A stretch of 64,000 bases of DNA, from positions 1 through 64,000 of the forward strand of contig JALHMW010000019.1 of assembly GCA_022843845.1 (NCBI GenBank), given 5' to 3'. Below, piece by piece: positions 1-7,436 of the stretch. Numbering within the stretch: the stretch's first letter is position 1; each line of letters begins with the position of its first letter. This DNA is from Archangium sp. (GTDB lineage: Bacteria; Myxococcota; Myxococcia; Myxococcales; Myxococcaceae). Below the pieces are notes generated by a model. It searched no databases, was not told the origin of the DNA, and was given only the letters and a program-made list of their open reading frames with translations. The position numbers and the translations under genes were made by a program.

Positions 1-130
1 GCGCCACCGGCGTCGCCACCCGCCGCCGCGCCACCCGCCGCACCGCCTGCATCGCCACCTGCAGCGCCACCAGCATCACCACCTGCAGCGCCACCAGCAT
101 CACCACCCGCCGCGCTCCCACCACCGGTTC
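1..130. repeat. Imperfect short tandem repeats coding a GGDAGG linker
   Basis: Repeats of the type GCGCCACCAGCATCACCACC recur through this stretch. On the minus strand they encode the GGDAGG linker of the lipoprotein, so they are explained as coding low-complexity sequence. Confidence 0.7.
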
Positions 131-263
131 CCGACGTGCCGCCTGCGCTCCCACCATCGGGGCAGGGCGCGCCGTTGCAATCATCAACGGGCGCGAAGTT
201 GCCGCAGGAACAGCCAGCGGTGAAGACGGCGACGGCGAAGGACAGCGCGAGGAGTCGTGACAT
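1..263 (-). CDS. Gly/Ala/Asp-rich repeat lipoprotein, C-terminal part outside window
   Basis: Reading left from an ATG at 263, the protein starts MSRLLALSFAVAV and has a lipobox ending TAGC, so it should be a lipid-anchored, exported protein. After a short Cys-containing stretch (residues ~18-36) it becomes a low-complexity run of GGDAGGAA-type units, encoded by the imperfect 15-18 bp repeats visible at 1-130. The frame stays open to the window edge, so the C-terminal domain is not seen. Such Gly/Ala/Asp linkers after a lipobox are common in surface lipoproteins of Myxococcota. Function is unknown. The divergent neighbour begins at 373. Confidence 0.75.
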   Translation of the reverse strand, partial: MSRLLALSFAVAVFTAGCSCGNFAPVDDCNGAPCPDGGSAGGTSGTGGGSAAGGDAGGAAGGDAGGAAGGDAGGAAGGAAAGGDAGG

Positions 264-372
264 GGGCGGGGGCCTAGCCAATGTCCCGCCCCCGGGGAAG
301 AGGCCTCGCGACGCGCTGAGTTGGGCAGGCGACAAAGGAGCACCACCGCCCGAGCCGGGTAGAGTCGCGCCC

Positions 373-1149
373 ATGGCGAGTTCCCGTTCCGTCTCGAGGT
401 TGCGCGACGTCGTGCTGAAGGCCGGCCTCGTCGACGAGCTGCAGATGCGCTCGGCGTTGGCCCGCATGGACCAATGGGGAGGACGGCTCCCGGCGGTGCT
501 GGTCGAGATGGGCTTCGTCGACGAAGAGCAGCTCGTCGAGGCCATCGCCCGGACACTGAAGATGTCGGTGACCCATCTGGGGGCCATCGTCAAAGACCCC
601 GCCGCCCTCGCCAGGGTCGACGTCGCGTTCTGCGAAGCGAACATGGTGTTCCCGGTGCTCTACAAGGATCGCGCGCTCACCCTGGCCATGACCGACCCCA
701 CCGAGCTGGGCGTCATCGACGCCGTGTCAGCGAAGGCGAACGTCCGGGTGACGCCGCTGCTGGCGAGCGAGACCGAGATCAGCACGGCCATCGCGCGCCA
801 CTACAAGGGCCAGCACGTCGAGCCGAAGTCGTACTCGATGCGAAAGCGCGTCACGCACGAGGTGCCCGCCGCCGATGGTGGCAACCTGCCAGAGGCGGTC
901 TTCGCGCTCGATCTCAAGGAGCCTCCGAAGCCCGGCCAACGAGCGGCCTCGCCCACCGGTTTCATGGGACGGGCTCCAAGCGCCAACACCCTGCTCGACG
1001 AGATCATGGGCGACGACCACGCCCCCGCGCAGGACGGCTTCACCGAAGCTGAGCTCATTCGCCTCGACGCCTGCCGCCTCAATCAGGAGAAGGCGTCGAC
1101 CATCATCAGGGCCATCAAGGAGCTGCTGACGGAGAAGGGCGTCGTCTGA
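373..1149 (+). CDS. MshEN/GspE N-terminal domain protein
   Basis: This 258-residue protein resembles the N-terminal (MshEN, GspE_N) domain of type II secretion and type IV pilus ATPases. Residues ~1-150 carry the characteristic helical segment (LRDVVLKAGLVDELQMRSAL) and the second half with PVLYKDRALTLAMTDPTELG. No ATPase domain follows: there is no Walker A, and the C-terminal ~100 residues are variable with a helical tail. Free-standing MshEN proteins are frequent in myxobacteria and are candidate c-di-GMP binders; that role is inferred from the family. The ATG at 373 was chosen because the open frame upstream of it runs antisense into the divergent lipoprotein gene and has no family similarity. 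Confidence 0.7.
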   Translation: MASSRSVSRLRDVVLKAGLVDELQMRSALARMDQWGGRLPAVLVEMGFVDEEQLVEAIARTLKMSVTHLGAIVKDPAALARVDVAFCEANMVFPVLYKDRALTLAMTDPTELGVIDAVSAKANVRVTPLLASETEISTAIARHYKGQHVEPKSYSMRKRVTHEVPAADGGNLPEAVFALDLKEPPKPGQRAASPTGFMGRAPSANTLLDEIMGDDHAPAQDGFTEAELIRLDACRLNQEKASTIIRAIKELLTEKGVV

Positions 1150-1308
1150 GTAGCTGTACAAGGTTCGTATGTCAGCAATTCGTCGGCGTCGTAAACGACA
1201 CTCAAGGTCATGATTTTAAAGCGAATTTGAACGACATTCAGATTTCATCGACAGAAGAATGAAATAAAGAGCGAGCAGTTTCGCGCAGAAGCCGCTATCT
1301 CAGAGGTT

Positions 1309-1941
1309 GTGGGACGCGCGACTGGAACACTCAACAAGGATCACCACGAAGCCCGGGCCGACCTGGCTCGAAAGGTCGCGCAGCACCTGCTGACGACTGG
1401 TGGCACCCTGCCCTCCTTGAGCGCACTCGCCCTTGGCGCTGGCGTGGACCCGGGAACGCTCCGCCACTACTTCGTCGACCGCCGCGGCGTGGTGAAGGCC
1501 GCGATGGAGACGCTCCTCGTCCATGGAAACGAGCAGAAGCGCCGCGCGCTGGCCCTGGCAGACCTGCCGATCCGCGAAGCGCTCGTCACCCTCCTCAGCC
1601 GAGTCGCGAAGGCCTGGGGTGGAATGCTCGGCGGCATGCACGCGACGGGCTTCGTCGAAGGCATGGTCGACGGCGACCTGGGCCAGACCTACGTCTCGAC
1701 GATGCTCGAGCCGACGTTGGCCACCGTCGAGGCCCTGCTGGAGCGCTACCGCGCGCGAAACATGCTCGAGGTGCCCGACGTACGAGTCAGTGCGCTGGCG
1801 TTGATGTCACCGGTGCTGCTCGCGTGTTTTCACCAGTACCAGCTCCAGGGCCGCGCGTGCCGGCCCCTTGACCTCGACGCCTTCGTCGAGGGTCATGTCG
1901 ATGGGTTCCTCCGCGGGTACGCCGCGCAGCCTTCGCCGTAA
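1309..1941 (+). CDS. TetR-family transcriptional regulator
   Basis: A 210-residue TetR-type repressor. The N-terminal helix-turn-helix lies at residues ~15-60 (LARKVAQHLLTTGG, then GVDPGTLRHYFVDRRGVVKA, the usual recognition-helix pattern with Tyr-Phe). The rest is the helical ligand-binding domain, whose ligand cannot be told. It starts at GTG 1309, there being no ATG upstream in frame. A 159-bp AT-richer gap precedes it. The next gene, a Cys-rich lipoprotein, begins 27 bp downstream on the same strand and may be co-transcribed. Confidence 0.75.
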   Translation: MGRATGTLNKDHHEARADLARKVAQHLLTTGGTLPSLSALALGAGVDPGTLRHYFVDRRGVVKAAMETLLVHGNEQKRRALALADLPIREALVTLLSRVAKAWGGMLGGMHATGFVEGMVDGDLGQTYVSTMLEPTLATVEALLERYRARNMLEVPDVRVSALALMSPVLLACFHQYQLQGRACRPLDLDAFVEGHVDGFLRGYAAQPSP

Positions 1942-1968
1942 TCACCGCCGTTCTGCACTGGAGTCCGC

Positions 1969-3369
1969 ATGCTTCGCCACCTCGTCCTGCCGCTCGCCGC
2001 TCTCGCTGCCGTGACCAGCTGCTCCCTTCGCGACGACCCCGTGCCGACGCTGCCTGAGACGGTCGTCGGCCACTGCCGCTACACGAACCCGTTCGCGAGG
2101 CTCGAAGAGTGCCGCGACTACCTGGGCGACTGGACCGAGAAGCAGGCCCGAGACGACTGCGCCTCGCAGCAGCTCGAGGGCAAGAAGGCTCCGTTCGAAG
2201 CCTCGACGAAGTGCTCGTACCCGTCGATCCTCGGCTACTGCATTCTCGGCAGCGGCTCGAAGTTCACGCGCATTCACCTGCCGGGCGACGACGACACCAA
2301 GTGCGCCGGCTCCGAGCGCGGCTGTGAGGTCTTCGGTGGTGGCTTGTTCGACCCCGCTCCCATCTGCGGCGGCAAGGTCACCGAGGGTGGCGGCACCGGC
2401 CTGCCGACGTACCAGCCGCCCGTGCTGGTCTGTAAGGACCCCATGCCGGGCGAAGCTGCGGGCAAGAGCGCCAACGGTCAGGTCTGCACCTGGTCGATGA
2501 TCAGCGGCGCCACCGAGCCGGGCCGTGACTTCGAGCAGTACGGCGACTGCAACATCGTGCGCACGCAGCGCCCCTATTACGGCGCGCCGACCAACACGAA
2601 CGCGACCCGCGAAGACCCACGCCTGAACGACGCCGCGTACAAGGCCGAGGTCGACTGGATGAAGAAGGAGATCACCGCGACGGCATGCGTGTGCTGCCAC
2701 AAGACGTCGGCGCCCCAGGGCGCCTCGAACTGGAACGTCGACCAGCCGGGCAACTTCATCAACGGCTTCTACGACCGCGGTCTCGCGATGGGCGCCGGCT
2801 GGATCAACACGGTGGGCTTCGGCGCCTACCCCGCCGAGCAGAACAACGGCTTCTCGCGCGCTGCGCCTGAGCGCCCGGACGACTCCATCTTCGTGACGAC
2901 CGACCCCGCGCGCATGAAGCGCTTCTTCGAAGCCGAGCTCGCCTTCCGCGGCAAGACGAAGGCTGACTTCGCCGGGCAGGTGTACGGTGCCGGCCCGCTC
3001 GACGACCAGCGCTTCTTCGTCCCGATCGCCTGCGACAACGGTGAAGGCGTCGACGAGTCGGGCAAGGTGACGTGGATCGGTGGCCGCGCCCGCTACGTGT
3101 ACGTGATGGAGAAGGACACGAAGAGCCCGGGCGTCGCGCCGAACCTCGACATGCCCACGGGCGTCGTGTGGCGCTTCGACGTCGCGCCAACCGAGAAGCA
3201 GGGCCTCGAGTCGGGGTCGGTCACCTACGGAACCACGCCAGCTGGCGCGACGCAGCGCTTCCCTGCCGAGGGCTCGCCCGCCGCGCTCGTCACGGGCCGC
3301 GAGTACTACCTGTACGTGCTCCAGGACATCGCGTTCCCTGCCACGCGCTGCATCTTCACCAAGCGCTGA
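1969..3369 (+). CDS. Cys-rich lipoprotein with one CXXCH haem motif
   Basis: This 466-residue exported protein has a signal peptide ending in a lipobox (LAAVTSC). It contains many Cys residues in the first ~170 positions. One CVCCH motif at residues 240-244 fits the CXXCH consensus for covalent haem c, inside TACVCCHKTSAPQG. The C-terminal ~100 residues look like a beta-rich domain. I do not recognise the family; it resembles the large uncharacterised lipoproteins of myxobacteria. The haem assignment is an inference from the motif only, and the motif could be chance in a Cys-rich protein. The ORF is clean, with codon use like its neighbours. Confidence 0.65.
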   Translation: MLRHLVLPLAALAAVTSCSLRDDPVPTLPETVVGHCRYTNPFARLEECRDYLGDWTEKQARDDCASQQLEGKKAPFEASTKCSYPSILGYCILGSGSKFTRIHLPGDDDTKCAGSERGCEVFGGGLFDPAPICGGKVTEGGGTGLPTYQPPVLVCKDPMPGEAAGKSANGQVCTWSMISGATEPGRDFEQYGDCNIVRTQRPYYGAPTNTNATREDPRLNDAAYKAEVDWMKKEITATACVCCHKTSAPQGASNWNVDQPGNFINGFYDRGLAMGAGWINTVGFGAYPAEQNNGFSRAAPERPDDSIFVTTDPARMKRFFEAELAFRGKTKADFAGQVYGAGPLDDQRFFVPIACDNGEGVDESGKVTWIGGRARYVYVMEKDTKSPGVAPNLDMPTGVVWRFDVAPTEKQGLESGSVTYGTTPAGATQRFPAEGSPAALVTGREYYLYVLQDIAFPATRCIFTKR

Positions 3370-3383
3370 CCTGACGGTCTGAC

Positions 3384-3405
3384 CTCCCGCGCTGACTCGC
3401 GGGAG
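3384..3405. terminator. Inverted repeat after the Cys-rich lipoprotein gene
   Basis: CTCCCGCG - 6-nt loop - CGCGGGAG forms a perfect 8-bp stem 15 bp after the stop codon. There is no T-run, so it may be a Rho-assisted terminator or an mRNA 3' stabiliser. A similar hairpin lies at 3494-3515. Confidence 0.4.
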
Positions 3406-3493
3406 CTGCGGTTTCGACTCGATTCGCGCCGAGCCTCACCCCCGCCCCGTTCGGTGCCGAGTCGTCGTTTCCCGTTCGCTCCGAAGACGAGCA

Positions 3494-3515
3494 CCTCCGC
3501 GGGTCAGCGCGGAGG
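3494..3515. other. Inverted repeat upstream of the selenoprotein gene
   Basis: CCTCCGCG - GGTCAG - CGCGGAGG is a perfect 8-bp stem ending 20 bp before the GTG start at 3536. It could be a leader hairpin or a regulator-binding palindrome; nothing in the sequence decides. Confidence 0.35.
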
Positions 3516-3535
3516 CGCGGGCACCCCGTGCTACG

Positions 3536-4069
3536 GTGCGCCTCGTGCGCCTGACCCTTTTCGTGTCCCTGCTGGGCCTCGCCTGCGCTCCCTTGCCTGC
3601 GACGCAACCGGCCCCCACCGCCACCCCGCTCCCCGACTTCACGCTGCTCGACGTCAACCCCGCCTCTGCGACGTCGGGCCAGCAGGTCGGCCCTGGCACG
3701 CTCCGGGGGAAAGTGAGCGGCTGGTACTTCACCCATACGGGTTGAGGGTACTGCCGGGGCCAGGCTGGCCTCCTTCAGACCCTGCAGAACGAGCTCGAGG
3801 CCGCAGCGCCGGGAGCCGTGGTGCTGGTGTCCGTGAACGAAGCGGGCCTCGAGTCAGGCAACGAGGGCTTCGTGATGGGCAAGTCGATGCCGCTCTTGCA
3901 GGACACCCCTGGCACGAACGCGTGGGCGCGGTGGCAGGTCGAGTACCGCGACGTCGTGGTGCTCGACGCGCAAGGCCGGCGCCGGAGCGTGCAGAACCTG
4001 ACCACGAACGACCTCTCGGTCCCCGCCAACTTCGCGGCCCTCAAGCAGTCGCTGCTCGACGCCAGGTGA
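3536..4069 (+). CDS. Selenocysteine-containing thioredoxin-fold lipoprotein (TGA recoded at 3743)
   Basis: The frame reads MRLVRLTLFVSLLGLAC (lipobox LGLAC), then PDFTLLDVNPAS and GWYFTHTG, and meets TGA at 3743-3745. In the same frame it continues GYCRGQAGLLQTLQNEL to a TAG-free end and a normal stop at 4067. Decoding TGA as selenocysteine gives U-G-Y-C, the exact place of the CXXC redox pair of thioredoxin-like proteins, in a 177-residue product. The downstream half keeps thioredoxin-fold features (VVLVSVNEAG, then WQVEYRDVVVLDAQGR). A SECIS-like hairpin starts right after the TGA. The alternatives are a nonsense mutation or a sequencing error of TGC. No sel genes lie in the window, so the decoding machinery must be elsewhere. 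Confidence 0.75.
3746..3782 (+). promoter_or_regulatory. Bacterial SECIS-like hairpin directly after the in-frame TGA
   Basis: Starting one base after TGA 3743-3745: GGGT (3746-3749) pairs with ACCC (3779-3782), CTG (3751-3753) with CAG (3776-3778), and GGGGCCA (3756-3762) with TGGCCTC (3766-3772, one G-U pair). This leaves a 3-nt apical loop GGC (3763-3765). Known bacterial SECIS elements have a small apical loop with G in the first two positions, about 16-37 nt after UGA; here the loop starts 17 nt after it. The hairpin lies inside the coding sequence, as bacterial SECIS elements do. Confidence 0.7.
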
Positions 4070-4094
4070 CGCGTTCCGTCGCTTGGGTCCCGCG

Positions 4095-5033
4095 ATGGGA
4101 TGTGCTCAACCTCTCGTCCTCGTGTTGAACGTGATGCTCACCCTCGCGCTGGCGCAGGCGGCCAACCCCTACCTCGACGAGGCGAGGCAGCTGGCGCGTG
4201 AGCTGAAGTTCTCCGACGCCATCGGCCGGCTCCGCGTGGCGCGGCAGGTGGCCGACCTCGATAAGACCCAGCGCATCGAGGTGCTCGAGCTGCTGGCGAA
4301 GTGTCACGTCGCCGAAGGAAACAAGCCCGAGGCCGAGGGCGCCTTCTCGGAGCTGCTCTCGCTCGAGCCCGAACATGAGCTTGACCGTGAGTCGACGTCG
4401 CCGAAGATTCTCACCGTGTTCGACGACGTGAAGCGCCAGCTGTTCCCCGAGCAACGGGTCACGTTGGTCGAAGAGGCGGCCCCGCCTGGCCGGTTCCGGG
4501 CGCGGCTGGTCGACCCGTTCAAGCGCGTCAGCGCCGTGCTGCTGATGGTGCGCACCGGAGAGGGCCCGTGGGCAGAGAACCCGGTGCCGCTCGAGGGGCA
4601 CAGGCTCGACGTGCCCACGCCCCTCGCGCCCACCCTGACGGTGTCGTGGTACCTGCAGGCCACCGATGCCGCTGGAGCGATGCTCGCCACCATCGGCTCG
4701 CCCGAGGCGCCCCGGGTCACCGAAGCAGCGCCCAGGCCCATCATCACGAGCCCGACCCCGCGTGCGCCCGACGAGACGCTCGCGCCGACGAAGGTGGCCA
4801 GCGCGGTGACCGCCGCCGTCGCGCTCATCGCAGTCGGGGTCGGCACCGGCCTTCAGCTCAATGCCCAGGGGCTCGAGCGCGCCGCGCGCGACCGCTCACG
4901 ACCGCCGGGAGACTGGGCCGACACGGCTCGCGCCACGCACGCCGAGGCGGTCACTCAAGCCCAGTGGTCCATCGGCCTCTTCGCAGCGGGAGGCGTGGCT
5001 GCGCTCTCCGCCACGGTCCTCTTCGCGTGGTGA
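4095..5033 (+). CDS. TPR-like protein with C-terminal membrane segments
   Basis: A 312-residue protein with an N-terminal signal-like segment (LVLVLNVMLTLALAQA). Helical TPR-like repeats follow (YLDEARQLARELKFSDAIGR, then ELLAKCHVAEGNKPEAEGAF). A beta-rich middle resembles the domain that follows TPRs in many myxobacterial proteins (FRARLVDPFKRVSAVLLMVR). Two hydrophobic segments lie near the C-terminus (~residues 232-252 and 290-312). TPR proteins of this layout often sit next to Ser/Thr kinase genes in Myxococcota, as here. Function is unknown. ATG 4095 is preferred over the TTG at 4083. The 3' end overlaps the next start by 4 bp. Confidence 0.6.
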   Translation: MGCAQPLVLVLNVMLTLALAQAANPYLDEARQLARELKFSDAIGRLRVARQVADLDKTQRIEVLELLAKCHVAEGNKPEAEGAFSELLSLEPEHELDRESTSPKILTVFDDVKRQLFPEQRVTLVEEAAPPGRFRARLVDPFKRVSAVLLMVRTGEGPWAENPVPLEGHRLDVPTPLAPTLTVSWYLQATDAAGAMLATIGSPEAPRVTEAAPRPIITSPTPRAPDETLAPTKVASAVTAAVALIAVGVGTGLQLNAQGLERAARDRSRPPGDWADTARATHAEAVTQAQWSIGLFAAGGVAALSATVLFAW

Positions 5034-5869
5034 AACGACTCCACCTGCTGGCGCTGATGGCCGCGGCCTGTGTGCCGGGCCCGCTCGACGAGACGGGCAA
5101 GCAGTGCTCCGAGCTTCGGCCCTGCGGCGAAGGCTTCAGCTGCCACGAGGCCGTCTGCCAGGACGCCGCCTTCGACGCGGGGCTCGTACCCGATGCCGGC
5201 GTCGACGCAGGCGATGACGCTGGACTCGACGCGGGCGCCGACGCGGGCGAGGTCGATGCTGGCGTCGATGCCGGAGTCGACGGCGGAGCGGACGCTGGAA
5301 CCGACGCGGGCCTCGTGCGTGACGCTGGCGTCGATGCGGGCAGCGACGGAGGCGACGATGCAGATGACTCCGGCATTCCGTTCGACACCAACCTGCTCTT
5401 GAACCCGGGCTTCGAGACGATCACCTCCGATGGTGGCGTGCGCTTCTGGCGTGCCACGACCGGAGTCCTCGCCACGGCCGCCCCGGGGCGCTCGGGCCAA
5501 CGGGCCGCGCGGCTCATCGCGACGAGCGGGAGCAGCCCGTCGATGCAGAGCGACCAGGTCGGCATCACGACGACCTTCGCGATGCTCTTCTGCGCCGAAG
5601 CCTGGGTCCGTCACGACGTCGATGGGGGCACCGCGTCGGTGGGCCTGACGATTCGCGACCGGTACCGCGACGGTGGCATCGACTCGAGCGGCGGCGCATC
5701 GACGGCGCCGCCGGCCGGGCAGTGGCGAAGAATCCGCGAGCAGTGGTTGTCGTACGGCAACGCCGCGATCGACGTACGCTTCACGACGAGCCGCGTCGAC
5801 CTCAACTCGGTGCTGATCGACGACGTCGCCCTGTTCCGCTCGCGCGGCTCGACCTGCGTCTACCCCTGA
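5030..5869 (+). CDS. Asp-Ala-Gly repeat lipoprotein with carbohydrate-binding-like domain
   Basis: The start is GTG 5030, overlapping the previous stop as GTGA. The 279-residue product has a signal ending ALMAAAC, a short Cys-rich module (residues ~20-45, CGEGFSCHEAVCQ), a linker of DAG repeats (~48-118), then a beta-sandwich-like domain starting NLLLNPGFE, the usual opening of CBM-like domains. Cys-rich modules followed by DAG linkers are characteristic of myxobacterial surface lipoproteins. No catalytic residues are seen; a binding or adhesive surface role is inferred. Confidence 0.65.
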   Translation: MKRLHLLALMAAACVPGPLDETGKQCSELRPCGEGFSCHEAVCQDAAFDAGLVPDAGVDAGDDAGLDAGADAGEVDAGVDAGVDGGADAGTDAGLVRDAGVDAGSDGGDDADDSGIPFDTNLLLNPGFETITSDGGVRFWRATTGVLATAAPGRSGQRAARLIATSGSSPSMQSDQVGITTTFAMLFCAEAWVRHDVDGGTASVGLTIRDRYRDGGIDSSGGASTAPPAGQWRRIREQWLSYGNAAIDVRFTTSRVDLNSVLIDDVALFRSRGSTCVYP

Positions 5870-5900
5870 GCCTGGCGACGCTCGTGGTACCGTCGGGCCC

Positions 5901-7436
5901 GTGGAACAGGCGGCCACCCAGAAGCACGGCTTCGAGCTCGTCAGGCGCCTGGCGTCTGGCGGCATGGGTGAGGTCTTCATCGCGAAGAAGACCGGCGCGG
6001 CCAACTTCGAGAAGCACGTCGCGCTGAAGCTGCTGCTCCCGCACCTCACGGCGCTGCCTGAGTCGGTGCGGCGCTTTCACGCCGAGGCGCGGCTGGCCGC
6101 CCGAATGCACCACCCGAACATCGTCGAGATCTTCGACGTCGGTGAAGCCGAGGGCCGACCCTTCATCGCGATGCAGCTCGTCGAAGGCGTGAGCCTGAGC
6201 CAGTACCTTCGGTACGCGGCCGAGCAACGTCTCACCACCCCGCTCCCCATCGTTCGCGCCATCACCTTGTCGGTCTGTGAAGCGCTCGCCTACGCGCACG
6301 AGCTGAAGGACGCGAAGGGCCAGCCGCTCAAGCTGGTGCACCGCGACGTCACGCCGTCGAACGTGCTGCTCTCGTACACCGGCGGCGTGCAGCTGACCGA
6401 CTTCGGCATCGCGCGCGTGGGAGAGACCGCGACCCGCGCCGGCGTGCTCCAGGGCAAAGCGGCGTACGTGGCGCCCGAGCAGCTGACGCACGAGGCGCCC
6501 GTCGACGCACGCGCCGATCTCTACTCGGCCGCCGTCACCCTGTACGAGCTGCTCACCGGGACCAACCCGTTCCGTCGAGCGACGCAGGAGCAGACCTTCG
6601 AGGCGGTGCTCGAGGGCACGCCGCCGCCCATCCGCACGGTGCGGCCCGACGTGTCGCCGCAGATGGAGGCCGCGTTGAGGCGGGCCATGGCGAGGCGCCC
6701 CGGTGAGCGGTTCGCCGACGCGACCAGCTTTCGAAAGGCCTTCGTCGATGGGCCGGTCGCGAGCGCACCAGACCTCGCCGAGCACCTGGCCCTCGTCACG
6801 GCGCCCTTCCGCGCGAAGTGGTCGATGGACGACGGCGATGAAGGCCCAGGTACCATGTCGCAGGTGCTGCTGGTGACGCACAGCGTGTCGGCTGACCTCA
6901 CGCCCGTCGTCATCGCGCCGAGCCCCCGATGGCCGCTCGCGGTCGGCATGGTGCTCGGGCTCGTGTTGTTCGTCGGCGTTGGCGCTGGCCTTCGACGAGA
7001 GACCCTGGCGCAGGAGCCACGTGTGCAGGGCGTCGTCACCTTCGAGGAAGCCGGCCCGACGGCCGACGGCGGGCGTGCCCTTGCCGTGGAGCCGCTGGTG
7101 ACGGTTGAGAAAGCCGTCGTCGAACCAGGGCCTGAGCCGCGCCGACCCGTCAGCCCGCCTCCCAGGACGAGGGTGAATCGACCTGCGCCGCCGCCGCCTG
7201 CGGCCCCAGCCGCAGCGCTGCGCATCGGCTACCTCGCGGCCGACGCGGTGCCCTGGGCCGACGTGCTGATCAACGGCGCGCGGGTCGACCGCACGCCCTT
7301 CTCGAAGTACCCGCTGCCCGTCGGCAAGCACGAGGTGACGTTTCGCGCGCCTGATGGGCGCACCCAGCGCAAGTCCATCGCCATCACAGAGGGAGCCACG
7401 ACGTCACTGCGTGTAGAGTTCTCGGCCAGCCGATGA
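5901..7436 (+). CDS. Serine/threonine protein kinase with C-terminal PEGA-like domain
   Basis: A Hanks-type kinase of 511 residues. The glycine loop is ASGGMGEVF (~residues 18-26), the catalytic loop HRDVTPSN (~153), the metal loop DFGIAR (~173), and the P+1 region AAYVAPEQL. A membrane segment lies at ~350-370 (VGMVLGLVLFVGVGAG). A proline-rich linker then leads to a PEGA-like extracytoplasmic domain (ADVLINGARVDRTP). This is the common one-TM receptor kinase layout of myxobacteria. It starts with GTG 5901 and overlaps the sigma54 activator gene by 4 bp, so the two are probably co-expressed and may act in one pathway. Confidence 0.9.
   Translation: MEQAATQKHGFELVRRLASGGMGEVFIAKKTGAANFEKHVALKLLLPHLTALPESVRRFHAEARLAARMHHPNIVEIFDVGEAEGRPFIAMQLVEGVSLSQYLRYAAEQRLTTPLPIVRAITLSVCEALAYAHELKDAKGQPLKLVHRDVTPSNVLLSYTGGVQLTDFGIARVGETATRAGVLQGKAAYVAPEQLTHEAPVDARADLYSAAVTLYELLTGTNPFRRATQEQTFEAVLEGTPPPIRTVRPDVSPQMEAALRRAMARRPGERFADATSFRKAFVDGPVASAPDLAEHLALVTAPFRAKWSMDDGDEGPGTMSQVLLVTHSVSADLTPVVIAPSPRWPLAVGMVLGLVLFVGVGAGLRRETLAQEPRVQGVVTFEEAGPTADGGRALAVEPLVTVEKAVVEPGPEPRRPVSPPPRTRVNRPAPPPPAAPAAALRIGYLAADAVPWADVLINGARVDRTPFSKYPLPVGKHEVTFRAPDGRTQRKSIAITEGATTSLRVEFSASR

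Noticed and set aside
136..372. Upstream extension of the MshEN gene to 136
   Set aside because: This part is antisense to the divergent lipoprotein gene and shows no domain similarity.
3536..3745. Treating the frame as a 69-residue protein, with a second gene from 3818
   Set aside because: Both pieces are in one frame, the TGA sits at the expected active-site Cys, and a SECIS-like hairpin follows.
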